This document shows positions 1-5,612 of a DNA stretch of 7,484 bases, piece after piece (within the stretch, counting starts at the first letter, position 1; every line of letters begins with the position of its first letter). The DNA is taken from assembly GCA_016291915.1 (NCBI GenBank), contig JAEEZP010000126.1, positions 1 to 7,484 on the forward strand, written 5' to 3'. A model generated the notes under the pieces. It was not told where the DNA came from. It made no database searches and saw nothing but the letters and a program-made list of their open reading frames with translations. A program made the translations under genes and the position numbers. The DNA comes from Prevotella sp. (GTDB taxonomy: Bacteria; Bacteroidota; Bacteroidia; Bacteroidales; Bacteroidaceae).

Positions 1-146
1 TATGCTGAATAGTGTATAACTAATTATACGGGAAACGGATCATTTCAGAACCGTCCCCATTTGATCTTGGAAGTATGCTGAATAGTGTATAACTAATTAT
101 ACGGGAAACGGATCATTTCAGAACCGTCCCCATTTGATCTGGGAGA
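1..146. repeat. Two tandem 73-bp repeats with a REP-like core
   Basis: Copy 1 is 1-73 and copy 2 is 74-146. The first 67 bases are identical and only the last six differ in places. Each copy contains an inverted repeat GATCA/TGATC (38-42 with 62-66 in copy 1) around the core GAACCGTCCCCAT (48-60 and 121-133). That core is the reverse complement of the core of the palindromes at 1210-1236 and 3105-3131, so these copies point the opposite way. The window starts at the repeat edge, so more copies may lie upstream. No Bacteroides-type promoter was found here for the following gene. Confidence 0.85.
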
Positions 147-161
147 GATAAAACTGGTAAG

Positions 162-500
162 ATGACTCCTTATCAGAAAGGACAATTAGGGGTTGAACTT
201 GCCGTTGAGGATTTCCGAGCCCAAGGGGGAACAAGAATACAAAGGGAAGTTACAATAGAAGTTGATGGTGTCAGAGTGCGTGTCGATTTTGCCGGGTATG
301 ACAAGAACGGAAGGTTACAGCTTTTTGAGGTGAAAAATGGCCCGTATGCCAGACCCACACACAACCAATCTAAAGTATTACCCAAACTTCAACAAGGTAA
401 GCCGTTTGTTCCTTACGGTCGGAATGCTTCGTTTTTAAACCTAAAATTAAGAGTACCTTATACGTCTGATTACGGATTTAATTACATACATTATAAATAA
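162..500 (+). CDS. Orphan toxin tip, PD-(D/E)XK nuclease-like
   Basis: 112 residues, with no signal peptide and no membrane segment. The pattern is that of a restriction-endonuclease-fold toxin domain: a conserved N-terminal MTPYQKGQLGVE with an early glutamate (E12), then VRVRVDF with D42, then LFEVKNG with E56 and K58, then THNQ with Q69. This matches the E...D...ExK...Q order of PD-(D/E)XK nucleases used as C-terminal tips of RHS/YD or other secreted polymorphic toxins. No delivery domain is present. The frame is open only eight codons upstream of ATG 162 and is closed by TGA at 135-137, inside the second 73-bp repeat. The in-frame upstream residues end in DKTGK, which looks like the linker before such tips. 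I infer a displaced or silent toxin cassette, cut from its parent gene or waiting to recombine with one. The next gene starts 7 bases later and is its likely immunity partner. No direct assignment to a numbered Tox-REase family is claimed. Confidence 0.75.
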   Translation: MTPYQKGQLGVELAVEDFRAQGGTRIQREVTIEVDGVRVRVDFAGYDKNGRLQLFEVKNGPYARPTHNQSKVLPKLQQGKPFVPYGRNASFLNLKLRVPYTSDYGFNYIHYK

Positions 501-507
501 TATAATC

Positions 508-1203
508 ATGCAGAAGAAGAGATACATTTCTTTTAATGAGAGAATTATAAGCCGATTGGCAGAATTCGGTTTTAAGCGTAAAAACATAGGATTTTTTCCT
601 AGGAAACTTAGTGAAGACATTACCCAGAATCTTATTTTTGGACACAGTACCCAAGGACGTGCTCATGTCAAGTATTATGCAATAAGAGCCAATATCGTTC
701 TTACTAAAGTACTTAAGGTAGCAGAAGATCTTAATCTGTTCTTACCTATGAATGCTTTTTACAATAGCAATATTGGCGAACTGATGCCTAAGCCCCGTCC
801 AGCCTATTTAGAGTGGCTGATAGGTGAGGATACAGATGAGAAATATGACAACAGGGTTATTGACTCCATGTTATATCATATTGAGAAGTATGCGATTCCT
901 TTCCTGAATAAGTATAGTACACCAACTGCGATAGTAGAAGGTATAAAAAAATGTGCTTATCCTGATCGTTATGGTGAACATTTAAATGCCTGCATAGCCC
1001 TGCTTCTGTATGGAAGCAAGGAAGATTTCCTTTGGTTCGTGGAGAAAAGAAGCCATGAAATACAATTTTCTATCTATGATAATTCTGAAGTGCATTGGGA
1101 TTATAAACACCCAGACATGCCACTGAATAGCCCTTGTAAATCCTTTCTAGACGGAGTTGAGAAATTAAGACCATTGATAGAAGAAAAGGGAATAGAGTGG
1201 TAA
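508..1203 (+). CDS. Probable immunity protein to the upstream toxin
   Basis: 231 residues, soluble, with no signal peptide. The N-terminal part (about 10-65) reads as a helix ending in EFGFKRKNIGFF, then ITQNLIFGHS and strands through YYAIRANIVL. This layout recalls DUF4304-like and similar proteins, but the match is weak and I do not assign a family. The C-terminal half (about 100-231) is helical and rich in charged and aromatic residues. The main functional argument is context: it follows a toxin-like nuclease domain by 7 bases on the same strand, and polymorphic toxin tips are normally followed by their cognate immunity gene. It was probably co-transcribed with that gene. Base composition is AT-rich, like the toxin tip and unlike the GC-richer permease at the other end of the window, which suits a transferred cassette. 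It ends five bases before the 90-bp repeat that precedes the transposase. Confidence 0.6.
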   Translation: MQKKRYISFNERIISRLAEFGFKRKNIGFFPRKLSEDITQNLIFGHSTQGRAHVKYYAIRANIVLTKVLKVAEDLNLFLPMNAFYNSNIGELMPKPRPAYLEWLIGEDTDEKYDNRVIDSMLYHIEKYAIPFLNKYSTPTAIVEGIKKCAYPDRYGEHLNACIALLLYGSKEDFLWFVEKRSHEIQFSIYDNSEVHWDYKHPDMPLNSPCKSFLDGVEKLRPLIEEKGIEW

Positions 1204-1209
1204 ATTAGG

Positions 1210-1236
1210 TGAACATGGGGACGGTTCCAGTGTTCA
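1210..1236 (+). repeat. REP-like palindrome upstream of the RAYT
   Basis: 27 bases: outer arms TGAACA (1210-1215) and TGTTCA (1231-1236) around the core GGGGACGGTTCC. In the + strand RNA the core can pair GGGG with UUCC using two G-U pairs, around the loop ACGG. It has the same design as 3105-3131, 3193-3219 and 4463-4492. Confidence 0.8.
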
Positions 1237-1251
1237 TTATAGTTTGATATA

Positions 1252-1283
1252 TTTGGAGTATATTGAAATAAGTTGTATTTTTG
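1252..1283 (+). promoter_or_regulatory. Bacteroides-type promoter for the RAYT
   Basis: -33 element TTTG at 1252-1255 and -7 element TATTTTTG at 1276-1283 (consensus TAnnTTTG), separated by 20 bases. The expected start of transcription is about 1290, roughly 20 bases before the transposase ATG. Confidence 0.75.
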
Positions 1284-1307
1284 CATCAGAAATAAAACCT
1301 TACTTAT

Positions 1308-1802
1308 ATGCCAAGGAGTGCGAGAATGAAAAGCAAGACGGGCATCTACCATGTGATGCTTCGTGGCATCAACCGCCAGGATATATTCGAGGATGAGGAA
1401 GACTACATGAAAATGCTGTCTTGTCTTGAAGGACTGGTGAAAAGACGCGATGAGAATGGACAACTGCAGCCCCCGCTCTGCACCATCTACGCCTATTGTC
1501 TGATGAGCAATCACATACATCTTCTTGTTAGGGAGCGAGACAATAATCTGAGTGAGATAGTGAAGAGAATAGGTGTTGTCTATGCCTATTATTTCAACAA
1601 GAAGTATGGCCGCTACGGCCATCTGTTCCAAGACCGTTTCAAGAGTGAGTCCGTTGAGACCTCGGCATATTTCCTCACCCTGCTGCGATACATTCACCAG
1701 AATCCGTTGAAGGCAGGAATCTCCAACAACGTGGAAGACTACCCGTTCATCGGGATTTGCAATCCCGATGTTAATAATGGCGGATATGCTATCCGCATGT
1801 AA
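1308..1802 (+). CDS. REP-associated tyrosine transposase (RAYT), Y1/HUH family
   Basis: 164 residues. The Y1-transposase signature is clear: GIYHVMLRGINRQDIF near the N-terminus, then YCLMSNHIHLLV with the metal-binding HUH pair H69 and H71, then YGHLFQDRFKS at about 103-113, then LRYIHQNPLKAG, where Y128 is the likely nucleophile (Y121 is an alternative). Such enzymes nick single-stranded DNA at hairpins and are linked to REP/BIME repeats. All core motifs are present, so the catalytic domain looks intact. The protein is short. The usual YPWSSY-like segment after NPLKAG is replaced by DYPFIGICNPDV, and the last 18 or so codons are made of two DNA hairpins, so the C-terminus seems to have been created by, or to run into, its own repeat. 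It has its own promoter at 1252-1283 and a palindrome just upstream, and the upstream 90 bp recurs without the gene at 3103-3192. Longer relatives carry a C-terminal extension that is absent here. Confidence 0.92.
   Translation: MPRSARMKSKTGIYHVMLRGINRQDIFEDEEDYMKMLSCLEGLVKRRDENGQLQPPLCTIYAYCLMSNHIHLLVRERDNNLSEIVKRIGVVYAYYFNKKYGRYGHLFQDRFKSESVETSAYFLTLLRYIHQNPLKAGISNNVEDYPFIGICNPDVNNGGYAIRM
1748..1796. repeat. Two adjacent hairpins in the RAYT 3' coding end
   Basis: Hairpin 1 has arms CATCGGGATT (1748-1757) and AATCCCGATG (1761-1770), a perfect 10-bp stem with loop TGC. Hairpin 2 has arms GCGGATA (1780-1786) and TATCCGC (1790-1796), again with loop TGC. They are nine bases apart, as in a REP/inverted-REP pair. 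A 15-bp piece of hairpin 2 (GATATGCTATCCGCA) recurs at 2085-2099. Both lie in the transposase reading frame. Confidence 0.85.
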
Positions 1803-1844
1803 CTTGAATAACAGAAACGTATATAATGTGTAAAGGTAATAAAC

Positions 1845-2027
1845 ATGAAGCACCAAACGTTTATCATAAAGAACTTTTTGCGGATCACAGATCCTGATAT
1901 TCATTACCGGCGGATGACATATCCGCCGGAACGGGAGGATTGGATTATCGACCTCAACGTAGCAATAAAGACATGCGGACCGGAATACAAGAAAGCCATG
2001 CAGGCAGTAAGAAACAGAATCCCGTAA
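1845..2027 (+). CDS. Small ORF of unknown function (60 aa)
   Basis: I do not recognise this protein. It starts at ATG 1845, 42 bases after the transposase stop. It is in the same frame, but three further stop codons come in between, so it is not a simple continuation. The C-terminal half, DWIIDLNVAIKTCGPEYKKA, reads as an amphipathic helical segment and looks protein-like. The N-terminal part carries a DNA hairpin (1907-1929), which suggests part of the reading frame is repeat sequence. No promoter was found directly upstream, so it would depend on transposase read-through. It could be a genuine accessory protein or a chance frame across repeat remnants. Confidence 0.35.
   Translation: MKHQTFIIKNFLRITDPDIHYRRMTYPPEREDWIIDLNVAIKTCGPEYKKAMQAVRNRIP
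1907..1929. repeat. Hairpin with 9-bp perfect stem
   Basis: Arms CCGGCGGAT (1907-1915) and ATCCGCCGG (1921-1929) with loop GACAT. It shares the GCGGAT/ATCCGC arm with the hairpin at 1780-1796, so it probably belongs to the same repeat family associated with the transposase. It lies inside the 60-residue ORF. Confidence 0.8.
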
Positions 2028-2154
2028 CCGCCTCCAAAACAGAGAACAAGAGAGTGAGGTCTAAAACATCTTTCTACCGCTCATGATATGCTATCCGCAA
2101 GGTAAGCTAAAGCATAGTAGTTTTAATTTCTGGTCCAACATGCAATATTTTCTG

Positions 2155-2162
2155 TATATTTG
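2155..2162 (+). promoter_or_regulatory. Probable -7 element for the beta-barrel gene
   Basis: TATATTTG matches the Bacteroides -7 consensus TAnnTTTG and lies 29 bases before ATG 2192. The -33 box is poor: only TTTCTGG near 2127-2133. The rest of 2028-2154 holds the partial hairpin copy at 2085-2099 and nothing else I can name. Confidence 0.5.
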
Positions 2163-2191
2163 TATTATAAAGAAAAACAAAATGTAATTTG

Positions 2192-3013
2192 ATGATGAAA
2201 AAGTATCTGATTATAATGGTTGCTTTGATTGGCTTTTCATTTAGCAGTCAGGCACAGAAAGTGAAAGAGAGTAAGTGGTCTATCACCCCTCGGGTGGGAA
2301 TGATGCTTGGAAACATCAAGGAGAAATCCCATCATGATCAATTATATTACAAATATTACACACCCTCTCCCATTAAAAACCAATCGGGTGTGGCATTAGG
2401 TGTGGAGTGCGAGTATAAGTTTCTTCCTTGGATGGGCGCTTCGGTCGGTATATTTTTCACCACTCAGTCAAAAAAGAATAAACAGGCAGCGGAATTGCTA
2501 ATTAGCAAGGGTGGAAACGGGTTGAAAGATGAAATCCGAAGAGTGACTAACTTTAGTGAATCTTATCAATATCTGGATTTCCCAGTCTTGGCCAATTTCC
2601 ATGTGTATAAAGGACTGACGCTGAAAACAGGTATTCAGATTGGAACATTGTTGAAACGCGAGTATAGTAAGGATTTCCTTGATAAGCATTACGATACCTA
2701 TAATAGAGAATATCTGAGTACAGTTTCACAAACCCTTGGAGGAGGAACGGCAGTGTTGATTAAGGTGGATGACGATGCCGTATATGTAGAGGAAACTTCC
2801 AAGGAGAATGGTACGGATAAGGACCACTATAAGACAATCCATCTGGCTATTCCCATTGGTTTGTCTTACGTCTACCGTAACATCGAACTGGATGCCCGTT
2901 ATGTGATGGGTCTAAATAAGATGTATGAATTCAAACAGAATCATTCGTCATTTTATGACAGGCTATACCGTAACTACTTCATGCTGACCTTAGGCTATAA
3001 GTTTGAACTGTAG
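2192..3013 (+). CDS. Outer-membrane beta-barrel protein (OMP_b-brl / PorT-like)
   Basis: 273 residues from ATG 2192. A TTG at 2189 and a second ATG at 2195 are alternative starts; I prefer 2192 or 2195 because the signal peptide begins there. The signal peptide is MMKKYLIIMVALIGF followed by SFSSQAQ, with cleavage expected after SQA (residue 21). The mature part alternates short beta strands and polar loops: WSITPRVGMML, GVALGVECEYKF, MGASVGIFF, YLDFPVLANF, LTLKTGIQIGTLL, LAIPIGLSYVY, IELDARYVMGL and a final YFMLTLGYKFEL. The last strand, ending in an aromatic and then a hydrophobic residue, is the usual C-terminal insertion signal. This fits the small barrels of the PF13568/PF13505 type common in Bacteroidota. 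The ligand or role is unknown. The gene stands alone between repeats, with its own promoter at about 2155, and seems intact. Confidence 0.85.
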   Translation: MMKKYLIIMVALIGFSFSSQAQKVKESKWSITPRVGMMLGNIKEKSHHDQLYYKYYTPSPIKNQSGVALGVECEYKFLPWMGASVGIFFTTQSKKNKQAAELLISKGGNGLKDEIRRVTNFSESYQYLDFPVLANFHVYKGLTLKTGIQIGTLLKREYSKDFLDKHYDTYNREYLSTVSQTLGGGTAVLIKVDDDAVYVEETSKENGTDKDHYKTIHLAIPIGLSYVYRNIELDARYVMGLNKMYEFKQNHSSFYDRLYRNYFMLTLGYKFEL

Positions 3014-3043
3014 TCCACCATTCTCTCAGTGGAATCAGTCAGT

Positions 3044-3069
3044 GTGAACGCAGGAATCCCATTGTTCAC
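3044..3069 (+). repeat. Diverged REP-like palindrome after the beta-barrel gene
   Basis: Arms GTGAAC (3044-3049) and GTTCAC (3064-3069) enclose a 14-base centre with GGAATCCC. Size and arms match the TGAACA/TGTTCA palindromes, but the core has changed. A weaker TCCAC/GTGGA inverted repeat (3014-3033) directly after the stop codon could assist termination. Confidence 0.5.
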
Positions 3070-3089
3070 CCAGTTTCTAAATACATAAA

Positions 3090-3230
3090 TGAACATGGGG
3101 ACGGTGAACATGGGGACGGTTCCAGTGTTCATTATAGTTTGATATATTTGGAGTATATTGAAATAAGTTGTATTTTTGCATCAGAAATAAAATGAACACG
3201 GGAACCGTCCCGCTGTTCAACCCCTGTTCA
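3090..3230 (+). mobile_element. MITE-like unit: REP, RAYT promoter, inverted REP
   Basis: The unit begins with a 15-bp tandem duplication (TGAACATGGGGACGG at 3090-3104 and 3105-3119). This leads into a full palindrome (3105-3131), then about 60 bases carrying a promoter, then a palindrome of opposite orientation (3193-3219) with arms TGAACA/TGTTCA and inner stem GGGA/TCCC. A further TGTTCA ends at 3230, so both ends have an extra partial arm. Positions 3103-3192 are identical to 1208-1297 upstream of the transposase, yet no transposase gene is present. This is the form expected of an internally deleted, non-autonomous derivative of the RAYT element. The exact borders and any target duplication are not resolved. 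Confidence 0.65.
3147..3178 (+). promoter_or_regulatory. Duplicated RAYT promoter without its gene
   Basis: TTTG (3147-3150), 20 bases, TATTTTTG (3171-3178), an exact copy of 1252-1283. A transcript starting near 3185 would begin almost directly with the hairpin 3193-3219, so it could yield a short structured RNA or read into the ATPase gene. Confidence 0.65.
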
Positions 3231-3274
3231 AATAAAGTTATACTTCTATTAGTAATAAACTTCTTACTAAAAGG

Positions 3275-3306
3275 TTTGTTACTTTGATTTTTTATTACTA
3301 CCTTTG
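3275..3306 (+). promoter_or_regulatory. Promoter of the ATPase gene
   Basis: TTTG at 3275-3278, 20 bases, TACCTTTG at 3299-3306. This is an excellent match to the Bacteroides consensus, 31 bases before ATG 3338. Confidence 0.75.
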
Positions 3307-3337
3307 CACCATCAAAAAGTAATTATCGTGTAGGAAT

Positions 3338-4462
3338 ATGGAGAATCCTTTTATCATAGGCAAGGCTGCAGAGGGTGAGTATTTCATCAACCGTGTAGAA
3401 GACCGCAAGCGACTGAATGCAAATCTGACGCATGGAATGAATACAGTAATCATCTCCCCACGCCGATGGGGAAAGACTTCGCTTGTTAAGAACGTTTTAA
3501 GTAGTATTGACGATGAGAGATTCCTCACCGTCTTTGTCGACGTATTTCGATGCAAGTCAGAGTATGAGTTCTATCGTAATTTTTCAACATGCGTTATCAA
3601 ACAGACGTCTTCAAAGATAGACGAATGGGTGGAGACGGTAAAGACATTCCTAAGTGGTATCACTCCAAAGTTTTCTTTTGGTTCAGACCCTCTCAATGAC
3701 TTTAGCTTGTCCTTTGAATGGAATGAGTGCGATGATACAGAGGACGAGATACTCTCGTTGCCACAGAAAATAGCCGAGAAGAAGGGGAAGAAGATTATAG
3801 TTTGCCTTGACGAGTTCCAGCAAATAGCAGAGTTTCCTTCTTCCGTTGATTTCCAAAAGAAACTGCGTAGCATGTGGCAGCATCAACAGGATGTTACATA
3901 CTGCATGTTCGGAAGTAAGAAACATCTCATGGAGAATTTCTTTTCCAACAAAAGTATGCCATTCTTTAAGTTCTGCGATATGATGTTCCTTAAGAAAATC
4001 GAGATCACGGAATGGATACCTTTCATCTGCCGCAACTTCTCTAATACGGGGAAAAGTATAAGCGAGAAGCAGGCCGAGCGCATCTGTAATGTCACTGCGT
4101 GTCAGTCATCGTATGTGCAGCAACTTTCATGGATAACATGGTATAAAACAGAAGGAACCACAACGGACAAGAATATAGACTCTGCCATAGACGACCTTCT
4201 GGAACAGAATAAAACATTCTTTCAGGCTGACGTGGAGCAACTCACAGAACTGCAGTACAATTTCATGCGAGCGATTGCGAATGGAGTTACTCAAGGATTC
4301 ACCCGTAAGGATATTCTGCGAAAGTACCGTCTTGAATCATCTGCTAATGTCCAGGCAATAAAGAAAGCTATGATAAGCAAGGATCTGATATATATGGATG
4401 ATGATGGCAACATACATTTCAACGATCCGCTTTTCTCTCTATGGGTAAGGAAGGAGAAATAA
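3338..4462 (+). CDS. AAA/STAND-type ATPase, archaeal ATPase family (PF01637-like)
   Basis: 374 residues, soluble. The N-terminus, PFIIGKAAEGEYFINRVED, is the entry typical of this family. Walker A is SPRRWGKTS at 40-48, the PRRxGKTS form of archaeal-type ATPases. Walker B is IIVCLDEFQQI at 153-163, with D158 and E159. A sensor-like strand, CMFGSKKHLM (189-198), follows. The C-terminal 75 residues (about 300-374: LTELQYNFMRAIANG, TRKDILRKY, DPLFSLWVRK) form the winged-helix part seen in these proteins. All nucleotide-binding motifs are intact and the length is normal. The cellular role of these lone ATPases is not established; many sit in variable regions of Bacteroidota genomes, and some STAND relatives act in defence or signalling. 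The gene has its own promoter at 3275-3306, stands alone, and is bracketed by palindromes ending at 3230 and starting at 4463. Confidence 0.88.
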   Translation: MENPFIIGKAAEGEYFINRVEDRKRLNANLTHGMNTVIISPRRWGKTSLVKNVLSSIDDERFLTVFVDVFRCKSEYEFYRNFSTCVIKQTSSKIDEWVETVKTFLSGITPKFSFGSDPLNDFSLSFEWNECDDTEDEILSLPQKIAEKKGKKIIVCLDEFQQIAEFPSSVDFQKKLRSMWQHQQDVTYCMFGSKKHLMENFFSNKSMPFFKFCDMMFLKKIEITEWIPFICRNFSNTGKSISEKQAERICNVTACQSSYVQQLSWITWYKTEGTTTDKNIDSAIDDLLEQNKTFFQADVEQLTELQYNFMRAIANGVTQGFTRKDILRKYRLESSANVQAIKKAMISKDLIYMDDDGNIHFNDPLFSLWVRKEK

Positions 4463-4492
4463 TGAACAAGGGGACGTGAGTCCCACTGTTCA
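4463..4492 (+). repeat. REP-like palindrome abutting the ATPase stop codon
   Basis: Arms TGAACA (4463-4468) and TGTTCA (4487-4492) with an inner perfect stem GGGAC/GTCCC (4471-4475, 4480-4484) and loop GTGA. It starts at the base after the TAA stop. It is the best-paired member of the family in the window. TTTTTT begins at 4501, so it may also act as a terminator. Confidence 0.8.
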
Positions 4493-4528
4493 CCTTATCA
4501 TTTTTTCTTCTACTATGATTTTTTTGCA

Positions 4529-4616
4529 AAAAAGGTTGTCAGGTTGACACAACCCTGATAAACACTGGGCATGCAACCTTTTTGAGGTTGTCACAGGTTG
4601 ACACAAGGTTGACACA
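4529..4616. repeat. AGGTTGACACA repeats inside an inverted repeat
   Basis: AGGTTGACACA occurs at 4541-4551, 4595-4605 and 4606-4616. The first and second copies are each preceded by AGGTTGTC. A 10-bp inverted repeat, AAAAAGGTTG (4529-4538) with CAACCTTTTT (4574-4583), and the pair GGTTGT/ACAACC (4534-4554) allow alternative hairpins. The function is unknown. Confidence 0.75.
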
Positions 4617-4618
4617 CC

Positions 4619-4650
4619 TTCCTTCTCTCTGTTTCGGCAGAGAGAAGGAA
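4619..4650. repeat. Hairpin with 13-bp perfect stem
   Basis: Arms TTCCTTCTCTCTG (4619-4631) and CAGAGAGAAGGAA (4638-4650) with loop TTTCGG. There is no T-run after it, so a classic rho-independent terminator is not supported. A structured RNA or extrusion hairpin is possible. Confidence 0.85.
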
Positions 4651-4710
4651 ACAAGAGAGACCATGCTGCACGCTTCGAGTCAGATAAAATCACGATTCCT
4701 CACATTTTGC

Positions 4711-4744
4711 TGCGGGACTCGCTTCGCTCAAACAAGTCCTCGCA
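4711..4744. repeat. Imperfect hairpin in the 4651-4818 gap
   Basis: TGCGGGACT (4711-4719) pairs with AGTCC-T-CGCA (4735-4744) with one bulged base. I see no credible gene in 4493-4898. A 77-codon open frame from 4582 runs through these repeats and has no protein-like character. Confidence 0.5.
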
Positions 4745-4818
4745 ATGCCTACGGCATCATGTTCGGTCATCGGATTTTATTAACTGACTCTCCCGCTGTT
4801 CACAATTCCTCTTAATTA

Positions 4819-4850
4819 TTTGGAGATTTGGATTCTATGAATTATCTTTG
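4819..4850 (+). promoter_or_regulatory. Promoter of the lipoprotein gene
   Basis: TTTG at 4819-4822, 20 bases, TATCTTTG at 4843-4850. This places the transcript start near 4857 and rules out the TTG at 4848 as a start codon, leaving a leader of about 40 bases before ATG 4899. Confidence 0.75.
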
Positions 4851-4898
4851 CACTCGATTTTATTTATAATGATTTATAATATTAAAAACTTAACTACA

Positions 4899-5336
4899 AT
4901 GAAGAAAACGATGAAGACTTTCATTACAGCAGCTGTATTGTCACTGCCGATGTTTATGACGTCGTGCGCCACAATCGTTGCTGGTGGTGATCCTAGTATC
5001 ACGATTAACGGGAACGTGTCAGAACCTGTTACCATCACCACAGAGAAGCAAACCTATGCGAATATCGACCTGCCTGCCGTTGTGAAGGTAAACCGCCATC
5101 ATATTGACGGACAACACATTAAAATCACTTCAAAGAACTACTTGTTCGACGACATCATCCTGAGTAAGACTGTCAACCCCTGGGCTTTCGGAAATATTGT
5201 TTTAGGTGGTGTAATTGGCTTGGGTGTAGACCTTGGCACGAACTGTGTCAGTAATCCTTCTCAAACACAGTTTACTATTCAACCTCTTCCCAAGCAAGAG
5301 AAAGACGCTGTGAAAGAGGAAAGCGACGCTGAATAG
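4899..5336 (+). CDS. Small lipoprotein, SCAT-type (PEGA/YceK-like layout)
   Basis: 145 residues from ATG 4899. Upstream in-frame codons back to TTG 4848 overlap the promoter and are not translated in my reading; ATG 4911 is an alternative. The lipoprotein signal is MKKTMKTFITAAVLSLPMF then MTSC, with the lipidated cysteine at about residue 23. The mature part begins CATIVAGGDPSITING. It has a short beta-rich domain (about 35-90: PVTITTEKQTYANIDLPAVV, IKITSKNYLFDDIILSK), then WAFGNIVLGGVIGLGVDLGTN (split here as WAFGNIVLGG and VIGLGVDLGTN), a glycine-rich hydrophobic stretch typical of small lipoproteins that end in a P/G-rich hairpin. The tail is charged and low in complexity. The role is unknown; related proteins are envelope lipoproteins, probably at the outer membrane. 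The gene is monocistronic, with its own promoter, and points towards the LolE-like permease gene. Confidence 0.82.
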   Translation: MKKTMKTFITAAVLSLPMFMTSCATIVAGGDPSITINGNVSEPVTITTEKQTYANIDLPAVVKVNRHHIDGQHIKITSKNYLFDDIILSKTVNPWAFGNIVLGGVIGLGVDLGTNCVSNPSQTQFTIQPLPKQEKDAVKEESDAE

Positions 5337-5349
5337 CAAAGTTCCCGTT

Positions 5350-5440
5350 TATCTTCTACGAAAATCAGCATAAACGACAGAGATACAATAATATACGCTG
5401 TTTTTTATCCTCTACGAATCTTCTACGGGATCTTCTACGG
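5350..5440 (+). repeat. Left TCTTCTACGG array (inverted partner at 6084-6172)
   Basis: An isolated TATCTTCTACG (5350-5360) is followed by three tandem 12-bp units from about 5407 to 5440: CCTCTACGA, ATCTTCTACGG (5418-5428) and ATCTTCTACGG (5430-5440). The same order, reverse complemented, occurs at 6084-6172, so the two arrays face each other about 640 bases apart. Confidence 0.85.
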
Positions 5441-5540
5441 CCAGAGAGCCTCTCACTGTTATGTCTTTCTGATGGAATTGGGCTTGAGTATTGATTAATA
5501 AAGGTAACGATATAGCAGTTGGCACGGGTGTGTACATCAT

Positions 5541-5605
5541 AACCGCAACGCGGTTACCGCTCAATAGCCGTGGGTCGTGTCGACCCACGGATGTGTTATG
5601 GTAAC
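5541..5605. repeat. Hairpin cluster with 10-bp perfect stem
   Basis: AACCGC/GCGGTT (5541-5555) is followed by CCGTGGGTCG (5568-5577) and CGACCCACGG (5581-5590) with loop TGT. GTTACC (5553-5558) and GGTAAC (5600-5605) can pair around the second hairpin. GCGGTTACCGC (5550-5560) offers an alternative stem, so two mutually exclusive folds are possible. Confidence 0.75.
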
Positions 5606-5612
5606 ATTTATT

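Larger units (their letters stand above)
1208..1297 (+). repeat. 90-bp repeat, copy A (RAYT upstream region)
   Basis: Identical over 90 bases to 3103-3192 by direct comparison. It contains the palindrome at 1210-1236 and the promoter at 1252-1283 that serves the transposase starting at 1308. Identity stops at 1297, ten bases before the transposase start codon. Confidence 0.95.

Noticed and set aside
1..146. Promoter for the toxin gene
   Set aside because: No TTTG plus TAnnTTTG pair with suitable spacing is visible before 162.
1101..1904. 267-codon minus-strand open frame covering the RAYT
   Set aside because: It lies antisense to a clear Y1 transposase, runs across the repeat and promoter region, and its translation has no recognisable domain.
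4619..4650. Rho-independent terminator
   Set aside because: The stem is strong but no T-run follows on either strand.
4582..4815. 77-codon plus-strand frame
   Set aside because: It runs through the AGGTTGACACA repeats and hairpins and shows no protein-like features or start signals.
4848..4898. N-terminal extension of the lipoprotein from TTG 4848
   Set aside because: The TTG is part of the -7 promoter element, and the signal peptide starts properly at ATG 4899.
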